Source of the DNA: JBDREF01 sp043820045
GTDB taxonomy: Bacteria > Planctomycetota > Phycisphaerae > Sedimentisphaerales > Anaerobacaceae
Direction: 5' to 3'
Assembly (NCBI GenBank): GCA_043820045.1
Contig: JBDREF010000076.1
Coordinates: 1-22,020 of the forward strand
DNA: 22,020 nt
Shown here: positions 1 to 7,137 of the stretch, piece after piece
Layout: every line of letters starts with the position of its first letter
Position numbering within the stretch: the first letter of the stretch is position 1
The notes under the pieces: model-generated
Databases searched by the model: none
What the model was told of the DNA's origin: nothing
The model's input: only the letters and a program-made list of their open reading frames with translations
Position numbers and translations under genes: made by a program

Positions 1-4
1 GATC

Positions 5-1489
5 ATGATTTTTCTCTCGGCCTATGTGCTGCTTATCCCGGCGGGGATGCTCGTTCGCAGCCTGCGGGACCCTTGCCTGTATAGTGGTAGTCAGTTGCGC
101 TGTGCATTCCGCTGGCACAGGGCACTCTCACCCAGGTACGAGAGATGGGCCCGCCGGCGTGTTGAGTCCGGGGCTGCAACAACGCTCAGTACCAAGGATA
201 TAACCGGGACAGAATGGCCCGTGTTCGGGTCGGTGTTCTATCTGTGGGCGACCGAGGCATTGCAGGAAGCACACTATATGAAGCCCACGCTGGCACCTTC
301 CTCGCCGCGAAGCTACGCGCGCGGGGCTATAGCCGCCGCCGCAGCGCTGATTGCCGATCCCAATCATGCAAGCTGGGTCAGAGAACACTGGGGCGACGAC
401 TACCTGACGAAGGGAAATCTGTTCTACAGGATGCTGCTGATCAGCGGGCTGACCAGCTATCAGAAGCTGCTTGGCGACAGGAAGTACGAGGACCTCCTGC
501 GCAGCCAGGTCGAGTCGCTTGCGAGCGAACTCGACCAGTCGCCGTACGGACTCTTGGACGATTATCCGGGCCAATGCTACCCCGTGGACGTCCTGCCTGC
601 GATTGCCGCAATCCGGCGGGCCGATGCGGTACTTGGCACCAACCACTCGGAGTTTGCCGCCCGTGCGATTCGCGGATTCGAAGGGACGCGTCTCGATGAG
701 AATACGGGCCTGCCCGCGTATCTCGTTGACTCGAAAACGGGCCAGGCCAAAGACAGCGCTCGCGGCGTCGGGCTGTCGTTCATGCTCATCTGGGCGCCGC
801 AGTTGTGGCCGGAAACCGCCCGGGACTGGTACACCAAATACGAAGAGCAGTTCTGGCAGCAGGGACGATGGTTCGCCGGCTTCCGGGAATACCCGAAGGG
901 AATCGACGTCGGAAGATTCGCATTCCGCGAGGTCGATGCCGGCCCGGTCATAGGCGGATACGGGACGGCGGCATGTGCCTTCGGTATCGGAGCGGCACGG
1001 GCCATGGGACGGCCAGACCACGCATATCCGCTTGCGGCACAGGCAATCGTCGCCTCATGGCCGCTTCCGGATGGGACGCTGTTGGGGCCGCGTATATTGT
1101 CGAACTTCTCCGATGCCCCGTTTCTGGGCGAGGCCGCCCTGCTCTTTGCGCTCACGCGCAAGCCCATCGAAATACCCAAAGTGATCGATCGCGGCAAACT
1201 GCCCTGGTCGGTGTATGCAGGCATTCTTCTGGGCATATGCCTTGGAACCTTCGAAATCCTTGCCACAGTTCTTAAGACGAGGCGCTGGCACAAACGCCGG
1301 GCCGAACTGAATGTCCCCGCCGCCGCCGTGCAAGTATCGGCGTGGTCGGTGCTGATAATCGCCGCCGTGCTCACCTGGACCATGTTGAGCGTCTGGGTCG
1401 GATTGATAATCCTTCTGACAGCTCAGTTGATACCTTTTCGGGCAAAGGCACAGCCTAAGAGTACCGAGCCGGGCAATCAGACAGGATAA
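5..1489 (+). CDS. Membrane-anchored linalool dehydratase/isomerase-like alpha-barrel protein, probably 5' partial
   Basis: The start is uncertain. The frame stays open to the window edge and the ATG at position 5 has no room for a ribosome site, so the gene probably begins outside. The product has a hydrophobic N-terminal segment (about residues 2-17) and a long soluble middle rich in Trp, Tyr and Gly. Two C-terminal hydrophobic stretches follow (about 400-421 and 444-477). The middle contains a TEWPVFG segment, YLTKGNLFYRM and DDYPGQCYPVDVLPAI. These resemble the (alpha/alpha)6-barrel linalool dehydratase/isomerase-like domain found in many proteins that do not act on linalool. The fold assignment is from memory of the pattern. 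The substrate is unknown, and a role on sugars is only suggested by the neighbours. It converges with the next gene, overlapping it by 13 bp. Confidence 0.6.
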   Translation: MIFLSAYVLLIPAGMLVRSLRDPCLYSGSQLRCAFRWHRALSPRYERWARRRVESGAATTLSTKDITGTEWPVFGSVFYLWATEALQEAHYMKPTLAPSSPRSYARGAIAAAAALIADPNHASWVREHWGDDYLTKGNLFYRMLLISGLTSYQKLLGDRKYEDLLRSQVESLASELDQSPYGLLDDYPGQCYPVDVLPAIAAIRRADAVLGTNHSEFAARAIRGFEGTRLDENTGLPAYLVDSKTGQAKDSARGVGLSFMLIWAPQLWPETARDWYTKYEEQFWQQGRWFAGFREYPKGIDVGRFAFREVDAGPVIGGYGTAACAFGIGAARAMGRPDHAYPLAAQAIVASWPLPDGTLLGPRILSNFSDAPFLGEAALLFALTRKPIEIPKVIDRGKLPWSVYAGILLGICLGTFEILATVLKTRRWHKRRAELNVPAAAVQVSAWSVLIIAAVLTWTMLSVWVGLIILLTAQLIPFRAKAQPKSTEPGNQTG

Positions 1490-2796
1490 ACCCACGGCTT
1501 TCGGTACGTGCGGCTAAGCAGTTTGTTTGCCTCGGGGTCGCCGACGATTACTTCCTTCTCGCCGTCCCATTCGACGCTCCTGCCGATCTTCAGCGAAAGC
1601 ATACCCAACAGGCTCATATTTGTCGAACGGTGGATCAACTCGATATCGCAGACCGGGCGCGACCCCGTCTTGATGGCCTTGAGAAAGTCAACCCACAGCT
1701 CAAGGATGTTCTGGCTGTCCGGCTGGTTTAACTTGGGCTCTTCGTGAATGACGTTCTGCCCTCTGCCGGCCGGATAGAATGTCCAGCCCTGCTGCCAGCC
1801 CATGTGGAAGGTGCCCTTGGTGCCGTAGAAATAGCAGCCGACGTTCTCGCCCTTCTCGGCGTTATTGCCGGCGAATTGGCGGTGCTCCCAAACCGCCGTG
1901 AAGTTCTCGAATTCGAAGCTGGCGACCTGATGGTCGGGCGTGTCGGTGGTCTGGCCCTCGGGACCGTTGACCGGAGGGCCTTTGATGGGACGGCCTCCCG
2001 TGGAGAAGACATGTTTGGGATACTTCTCATCAGTCCACCAGAGAATCTGGTCCAGCCAGTGTACTCCCCAGTCGCCCAATGTGCCGTTGCCATAATCGAG
2101 GAACTGGCGGAAGCCCTTGGGATGAATCTTCGTGTTAAAGGGACGCAACGGCCCCGGCCCGCACCACATATCCCAGTCGAGCCCTTCGGGCGGTTCCTGA
2201 TTGGGTCTCGGCTCTTCAGGACCGCCCCCGTAGTGAACGAACGCCCTAATCATGGCGATCTTGCCGGCTCCGCCTTCCTTGAGGAACTTCATGCCCGAGA
2301 CATTGTGCGGCGATATCCGCCGGTGCGTGCCGACCTGAACGACCCGGTCAGCGGCGCGAGCGGCTTTTACCATAGCGCAACCTTCCTTGACGGTATGACT
2401 GATGGGTTTTTCCACGTAAACGTGGGCGCCGGCCCGCACTGCGGCGATGGTAATCAGCGGATGCCAGTGGTCGGGCGTAGCCACGATGGCAATCTGCGGC
2501 TTCTCGGCGTCCAGAAGCTCTCGATAGTCTTTGTACTTTTTGGGTTTGTCGCCGCTTAGCTTTTCTATTTCCGCGGCGGCCGGGTTCAACTGATTGGTGT
2601 CAACATCGCACATGGCGACTATTGAGCACTCGCCCGACTGAAGCGCCGCCCGGGCGATGTTCATGCCCCACCAGCCGCTGCCGATAAGGGCGGTACGATA
2701 CTTCCTGCCGCTGCCGGCTCGTAATATGGTCGGGGCCGCCAGAACGAGCCCGGATGCCACTGATTGCTTGAGAAAAGTACGACGGTTTATGACCAT
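1477..2796 (-). CDS. Gfo/Idh/MocA family oxidoreductase with Tat signal
   Basis: This is an NAD(P)-dependent sugar or inositol dehydrogenase-type protein of 439 residues, a usual length. The N-terminus has a twin-arginine signal (NRRTFLKQS) followed by a hydrophobic stretch, so it is likely exported folded with its cofactor bound. The Rossmann motif GSGWWG lies at about 39-44, VATPDHWH at 105-112, EKP at 129-131 and GDWGVHWLD at 241-249, where His246 is a candidate catalytic residue. The ATG at 2796 was chosen over an upstream in-frame start (2847) because it follows AAGGAG at 7 bp and begins the Tat signal cleanly. It is divergent from the glycoside hydrolase cluster. The family commonly oxidises sugar hydroxyls (C3 in several exported members), but the substrate cannot be read from sequence. 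Confidence 0.93.
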   Translation of the reverse strand: MVINRRTFLKQSVASGLVLAAPTILRAGSGRKYRTALIGSGWWGMNIARAALQSGECSIVAMCDVDTNQLNPAAAEIEKLSGDKPKKYKDYRELLDAEKPQIAIVATPDHWHPLITIAAVRAGAHVYVEKPISHTVKEGCAMVKAARAADRVVQVGTHRRISPHNVSGMKFLKEGGAGKIAMIRAFVHYGGGPEEPRPNQEPPEGLDWDMWCGPGPLRPFNTKIHPKGFRQFLDYGNGTLGDWGVHWLDQILWWTDEKYPKHVFSTGGRPIKGPPVNGPEGQTTDTPDHQVASFEFENFTAVWEHRQFAGNNAEKGENVGCYFYGTKGTFHMGWQQGWTFYPAGRGQNVIHEEPKLNQPDSQNILELWVDFLKAIKTGSRPVCDIELIHRSTNMSLLGMLSLKIGRSVEWDGEKEVIVGDPEANKLLSRTYRKPWVYPV

Positions 2797-2889
2797 GATA
2801 TGTCTCCTTTCTTGCCTTTGAAGGACCCCGGAATAACCGGTTCCCACTGATAAAGGAAGCTCTGCGGGGACCGCCGCCTCCTGGCGTCA

Positions 2890-2917
2890 AATCTAACAAT
2901 CCGCCCCCACAAGTCAA
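2890..2917 (-). promoter_or_regulatory. Candidate sigma-70 promoter for the Tat-signal oxidoreductase
   Basis: Read leftward, TTGACT (2917-2912) is followed after 16 bp by TAGATT (2895-2890). The predicted leader to the ATG at 2796 is roughly 85-90 nt. The -10 box matches the consensus at four of six positions, so support is modest. Confidence 0.35.
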
Positions 2918-2920
2918 ACG

Positions 2921-2954
2921 AAAAAACCGGCTTCATCCGGCATTAAGCGGCCGG
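2921..2954 (-). terminator. Terminator-like or attenuator-like hairpin set
   Basis: Read leftward, CCGG, a 6-nt loop, CCGG and six T form a short intrinsic-terminator-like element (2940-2921). Its stem is only 4 bp plus a possible G-U pair. The first CCGG arm could also pair with a CCGGC arm at 2954-2950, making an alternative hairpin. It lies upstream of the candidate -35 of the leftward gene, so it may insulate against stray leftward transcription and need not act as a leader attenuator. Confidence 0.25.
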
Positions 2955-2968
2955 ATTGGCAAAATCTG

Positions 2969-2998
2969 TTGGCGTCGGGAATCCACCTCGGGTATCAT
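2969..2998 (+). promoter_or_regulatory. Candidate promoter of the rightward glycan-degradation cluster
   Basis: TTGGCG (2969-2974) and TATCAT (2993-2998) are separated by 18 bp. The predicted start would lie about 30 nt before the ATG at 3034. Both boxes deviate from consensus, and the position is the main support. Confidence 0.35.
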
Positions 2999-3033
2999 AC
3001 AGGCTCGTACTTCCTCAGGAAAAGAGGTAGCAT

Positions 3034-4725
3034 ATGACCAAAACCGTCAGATGTATGATACTGCTGTTGTTTGTAGGCCTGCCGGGCTCGCTGTCTGTGT
3101 TTGGTCCCGATGACTGTCTGGGCAAAGAATATCCTTATCGCTGGGTTTATGTTTCCAGGTCGCTGCGCAGCGATACGGATGTGGTGGATATTAAGGGCAT
3201 AGTCAAGACGGCGGCCGAGTCGGGACTGAACGGAATGGTTCTGGCCGCAGGGCTCGACAGGCTCGACCGCCAGGGCGACGATTATTTCGCAAGGCTCGTG
3301 CAGATAAGACAAATCTGCAAACAGCACAACATCGAGATAATCCCGATAATCTTCTCCGTCGGATACGGCGGTTCCGTCCTTGCCGAGGATATGAACCTGG
3401 CGGCGGGACTGCCCGTCAACGACGCCCTTTTCGTCGTGGAGAACGACCGGGCCTGCTTCGTCCCGGATTCGCCTGTCAAAATCGCGAACCCGGGATTCGA
3501 ATCGTACGAAGGCAACCGCTTTACGGGATACGCATTCCACGACAGACCCGGTGAAGTCTCGTTCGTTGACAGAGAAGTCTTCGCAAGCGGCCAGACGTCC
3601 CTGCGATTCGAAAACTTCGAAAAGTACGAGTACGGCCACGCAAGAATAATGCAGGAGATTGATGTCTATCCGCATAGATGCTACAAGTTAAGCTGCCTTG
3701 TCAAAACGGAGTCAATCGAGCCCGAAGGCACCTTTCGCGCAAGCGTCCTGAGCACCGACGGACGCGACCTTGCCCCCTGGGACCCGAGAGTCCCGGCTAC
3801 GACCGACTGGCGCAAGGTCGAAATGGGTTTCAACAGCCTCGACTACGACAAGGTCAGGATATACGTGGGGGTATGGGGCGGCAAGGCGGGCCGGTTCTGG
3901 ATCGATGACCTTGAAGTCGAAGAGGTAGGCCTCTTAAATGTGCTGAGGCGACCCGGAACGCCGGTTACTGTGCGAAACGAAAGTACGGGCGCGCTGTACA
4001 AGGAGAACAACGATTATGCCCCGATAGCGGACCCGAAGCTGAACTTCAGATTCGACCATGATCCGCCGTCGATAGAGATACAGCCTTCAGGCTCAATCAG
4101 CAATGGCGAGCGGCTGAGAGTAAATTACTACCACGGGATGGCGATAAACAGAGGGCAGGTTACGGCCTGCATGTCCGAGCCGAAAGTCTATGAAATCTGG
4201 AACAGGCAGCTCAAGCTCCTGCACGAGCATCTCGCGCCGAACAAGTACCTGCTGAGCATGGACGAGATAAGGGCCGGAGGCTCATGCCAGGCGTGCAAAA
4301 ACCGCGGACTTTCGATGGGGCAGATATTAGGCGAGTGCATAACCGAACAGGCTCGGATGATACGCGACGTAAACCCGGACGCCGAGGTTCTGGTATGGTC
4401 GGATATGCTCGACCCGAATCACAATGCCCATGCAGATTATTATCTTGTTGACGGCGACTTTGCCGGGTCGTGGAACTACATCCCGAAGGACCTCGTCATT
4501 GCCTGCTGGTACTACAACAAGCGGCAGGAGAGTCTCGATTTCTTCTCGTCGCTGGGCTTTCGGACCTTCGCCGGAGCGTACTATGACGGCGATACACTTG
4601 AGAATCCCAGAGGCTGGCTTGAGGTCCTGGACCGAACACCCGGGGCCAGCGGAATCATGTACACGACATGGAGAAACAAGTACGACCTTCTGGCGCCGTT
4701 CGGGAATCTCGTGACCGCCCGGTAG
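3034..4725 (+). CDS. Secreted GH20-like glycoside hydrolase with inserted carbohydrate-binding-like domain
   Basis: This is a 563-residue protein with a hydrophobic N-terminal signal (about 1-25) and a GAGG ribosome site before the ATG. Residues of about 35-125 look like the first strands and helices of a TIM barrel. About 148-295 resembles a CBM4/9-like beta-sandwich: it starts with NPGFESYEG and ends with FWIDDLEVEEV. The barrel then appears to resume at about 350-560. The segment SMDEIRAGGSCQAC places an Asp-Glu pair at 410-411, like the catalytic DE dyad of family 20 hexosaminidases, and the two following cysteines could bind metal or pair. It heads a four-gene rightward run. The barrel and dyad are seen by pattern, and the hexosaminidase activity is inference. 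It could be a GH20-related family with a different substrate. Confidence 0.72.
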   Translation: MTKTVRCMILLLFVGLPGSLSVFGPDDCLGKEYPYRWVYVSRSLRSDTDVVDIKGIVKTAAESGLNGMVLAAGLDRLDRQGDDYFARLVQIRQICKQHNIEIIPIIFSVGYGGSVLAEDMNLAAGLPVNDALFVVENDRACFVPDSPVKIANPGFESYEGNRFTGYAFHDRPGEVSFVDREVFASGQTSLRFENFEKYEYGHARIMQEIDVYPHRCYKLSCLVKTESIEPEGTFRASVLSTDGRDLAPWDPRVPATTDWRKVEMGFNSLDYDKVRIYVGVWGGKAGRFWIDDLEVEEVGLLNVLRRPGTPVTVRNESTGALYKENNDYAPIADPKLNFRFDHDPPSIEIQPSGSISNGERLRVNYYHGMAINRGQVTACMSEPKVYEIWNRQLKLLHEHLAPNKYLLSMDEIRAGGSCQACKNRGLSMGQILGECITEQARMIRDVNPDAEVLVWSDMLDPNHNAHADYYLVDGDFAGSWNYIPKDLVIACWYYNKRQESLDFFSSLGFRTFAGAYYDGDTLENPRGWLEVLDRTPGASGIMYTTWRNKYDLLAPFGNLVTAR

Positions 4726-4797
4726 AATTGAAATATGAAGATATCGGCACTTGCCTTGTACAGACCTTAAAAGGAATTGATTCAAGGAGTCTTGACA

Positions 4798-6090
4798 ATG
4801 AAACTTACCCGTATTTTCTTTCTAATCGGCGTCGTTGGCGGTGCAGCCGTACAGGCGGCCGATGAGGGATTCGTGCCCCTGTTCAACGGCAGGAATCTCG
4901 ACGGCTGGGTAAACGTTAACTGCGCGCCAGAGACCTGGACCGTGCGCGACGGCATAATCTTCTGCACGGGAATTCCAACAGGCGTGCTGAGAACCGAAAA
5001 GCAATACGAAAACTACATATTGGAATTAGAGTGGCGCCACATGAAAAAAGGCGGCAACGCCGGCCTCTTCATTCACTCCGACGCCATAACCGCTGTGGGC
5101 CAGCCTTTCACACGCTCGATTGAGTTGCAGATAATGGACGGCAACGCGGGTGATATGTTCTCCATCCACGGCGCGACGATGACGCCTGACAAGCCTCATC
5201 CGAAAGGCTGGATCCGGGCGCTTCCCGCCGAGAACCGGATGAACCCGACCGGCCAGTGGAACCATTACCGCGTTGAAAGCCGAAACGGGACGGCCACTCT
5301 TGCTGTGAACGGTAAAGTTGTCACCCGGGGCTTGCACCTGAATCCGCGTAAAGGTTATATCTGCCTCGAATCCGAAGGCAGCGAAGCACATTTTCGCAAC
5401 ATTCGTATTCGCGAGCTGCCCGGCTCCGACCCGCCCGCCGATGTGGTCGCGCAAGAAGATCAGGGTTTCCGCAGCCTTTACAACGGACTCGACCTTCGCG
5501 GCTTCAGGCAGGTCCAAGGCAATGAGAATCACTGGCGTGCGAGGGACTGGATTCTGGACTACGACGGCAAGAGCGAGGCGGAAGACAAGAACTTATGGAC
5601 GCAGGAGGAGTTCGGCGATTTCATCCTGATCGTTGACTGGCGTCTGCCGGATGAGCCAAAGATCGACAATGTCCCCGTGGTCCTGCCGGACGGCTCCGAG
5701 GCCACCGATGCCGACGGCCGGCCGTTGACCGTCGCCGTGATGGACGCTGGAGACAGCGGTATCTACCTGCGCGGCACGTCGAAGAGCCAGCTTAATATCT
5801 GGAACTGGCCGGTCGGGTCGGGCGAAATCTGGGGATATCGTAAGGATAATAATATGCCGGCACAAGTGCGACGAGGCGCAACGCCGATTCTCAATGCGGA
5901 CAACCCCGTCGGACGATGGAACCGCTTCGAGATCACCGCAATCGGCGAGAAGGTCACTATCGCGGTAAATGGAAAAACGGTGATTCGCGAGGCCCGGCTT
6001 CCAGGACTGCCCGAACGCGGACCCATCGCACTTCAGCACCATGGCGATCACGTGCAGTTTGCAAATATCTACATAAAGAAACTCAATTGA
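4798..6090 (+). CDS. Tandem DUF1080 (3-keto-disaccharide hydrolase-like) exported protein
   Basis: The 430-residue product has a signal peptide with likely cleavage after AVQA (residue 20). It carries two consecutive DUF1080 (PF06439) domains, about 25-205 and 222-430. The first opens with PLFNGRNLDGW, contains GNAGLFIHS and ends near HFRNIRIREL. The second opens with SLYNGLDLRGF, contains DSGIYLRG and ends with VQFANIYIKKL. The fold is a concanavalin-like jelly roll. Characterised members hydrolyse 3-keto-disaccharides or hydrate 2-hydroxy-3-keto-glycals after Gfo/Idh/MocA oxidation, which fits the adjacent oxidoreductases. The ATG at 4798 follows AAGGAG and replaces an earlier in-frame start at 4777 that lacks one and does not start the signal peptide. 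It begins 72 bp after the GH20-like gene. Domain identity is strong, and the substrate is unknown. Confidence 0.9.
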   Translation: MKLTRIFFLIGVVGGAAVQAADEGFVPLFNGRNLDGWVNVNCAPETWTVRDGIIFCTGIPTGVLRTEKQYENYILELEWRHMKKGGNAGLFIHSDAITAVGQPFTRSIELQIMDGNAGDMFSIHGATMTPDKPHPKGWIRALPAENRMNPTGQWNHYRVESRNGTATLAVNGKVVTRGLHLNPRKGYICLESEGSEAHFRNIRIRELPGSDPPADVVAQEDQGFRSLYNGLDLRGFRQVQGNENHWRARDWILDYDGKSEAEDKNLWTQEEFGDFILIVDWRLPDEPKIDNVPVVLPDGSEATDADGRPLTVAVMDAGDSGIYLRGTSKSQLNIWNWPVGSGEIWGYRKDNNMPAQVRRGATPILNADNPVGRWNRFEITAIGEKVTIAVNGKTVIREARLPGLPERGPIALQHHGDHVQFANIYIKKLN

Positions 6091-6104
6091 CCAAGGGAGG
6101 ACTT

Positions 6105-7094
6105 ATGAACCGCATCGTTTTGGCATTATGTCTATTAGCTGTTTTTGCTGTGACAGGAGCCGGCGCTTCGGCCAGCGAACAAATCTTTCGTCTCGGAATA
6201 ATCGGCCTGGACACGTCGCACGTCCCGGCTTTTACCAAGGCCATCAACGACCCCGCCAGGAACTACGGCTGCAAAGTCGTTGTCGGCTACCCCGGCGGCT
6301 CGCCCGATGTCGAATCCTCAGCCAGCCGGGTGGACAAGTACACCGCGCAGATTCGAGATGAGTACGGCGTGGAAATCGTCGATTCAATCGAGGAGCTTTG
6401 CCGTAAGGTCGATGGCGTCCTGCTGGAAAGCGTCGATGGCAGACCACATCTGAAACAGGCGAGACCTGTGATTGCCGCCAAAAAGCCTCTCTTCATCGAT
6501 AAGCCCATGGCGGGCAATCTGGCGGATGTGATGGAGATATTTCGACTCGCCAGGGAAAACAACGTGCCGTGCTGGTCAAGCTCATCGCTGCGCTATTGCC
6601 CCGGCATCGTCGAATTGAAAGAGAAGAACACGGCGGGCGAGATTCTCGGCTGCGACGCCTTCAGCCCTTGCAGCCTCGAAGAGCATCATCCCGACCTGTA
6701 CTGGTACGGCGTGCACGGCGTCGAGATGCTCTTCGCCGTCATGGGACCCGGATGTGAAAGCGTCAGGCGCGTGCAGACAAAGGACTGCGAGTTTGTCGTA
6801 GGTCTCTGGGAAGGCGGGCGAATAGGCACCTACAGAGGTTTGCGCGCAGGCAAGACGGGATACGGCGCGACGGTTTTCGGCACCAAGGCAATCGTCGAGA
6901 GCGGCCCGTACGGCGGCTATGAGCCTTTGGTGGACGAGGTCATCAAGTTCTTCAAGACCGGCAAGACGCCTGTGTCTGCGACCGAGACGGTAGAGATATT
7001 CGCTTTCATGTCCGCCGCCGACGAATCGAAGGCAAGAAACGGAGCCGCTGTCTCGCTGGCGGAAGTCATTAAAGAGGCCGGGAAACGCGATTAG
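6105..7094 (+). CDS. Gfo/Idh/MocA family oxidoreductase with Sec-type signal peptide
   Basis: This 329-residue protein starts 14 bp after the DUF1080 stop, behind a GGGAGG site. The open frame extends further upstream into the DUF1080 gene, but the ATG at 6105 is the one preceded by the ribosome site and a clean signal peptide (about 1-24). The nucleotide-binding region reads GIIGLDTSH, the EKP-like motif is IDKPMAG, and HHPDLYWYGVHGVEML carries several candidate catalytic histidines. It is shorter than the Tat-signal paralogue at 1477-2796 and only distantly similar. A Sec signal on an NAD-binding fold is odd because the protein would have to bind cofactor outside the cytoplasm, if it binds one. 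It probably acts with the DUF1080 protein on oxidised sugars (inference from context). Confidence 0.85.
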   Translation: MNRIVLALCLLAVFAVTGAGASASEQIFRLGIIGLDTSHVPAFTKAINDPARNYGCKVVVGYPGGSPDVESSASRVDKYTAQIRDEYGVEIVDSIEELCRKVDGVLLESVDGRPHLKQARPVIAAKKPLFIDKPMAGNLADVMEIFRLARENNVPCWSSSSLRYCPGIVELKEKNTAGEILGCDAFSPCSLEEHHPDLYWYGVHGVEMLFAVMGPGCESVRRVQTKDCEFVVGLWEGGRIGTYRGLRAGKTGYGATVFGTKAIVESGPYGGYEPLVDEVIKFFKTGKTPVSATETVEIFAFMSAADESKARNGAAVSLAEVIKEAGKRD

Positions 7095-7137
7095 CTTCAT
7101 CCTGCCTGTAGGTAGTGGTTGCGCAAGGAGAAACCGT

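Noticed and set aside
57..66. Nucleoside-hydrolase-like or sugar-kinase function for the left-edge gene
   Set aside because: No DTD or PfkB motifs are present; the Trp/Tyr-rich alpha-barrel pattern fits better.
577..1383. Long open frame on the - strand inside the first gene
   Set aside because: It is Pro/Ser/Arg-rich with no recognisable domain, and lies opposite a better protein with membrane segments and coherent motifs.
1744..2559. 271-codon open frame on the + strand opposite the Tat-signal oxidoreductase
   Set aside because: The opposite strand carries all Gfo/Idh/MocA motifs, a ribosome site and a Tat signal, so this is a codon-bias shadow.
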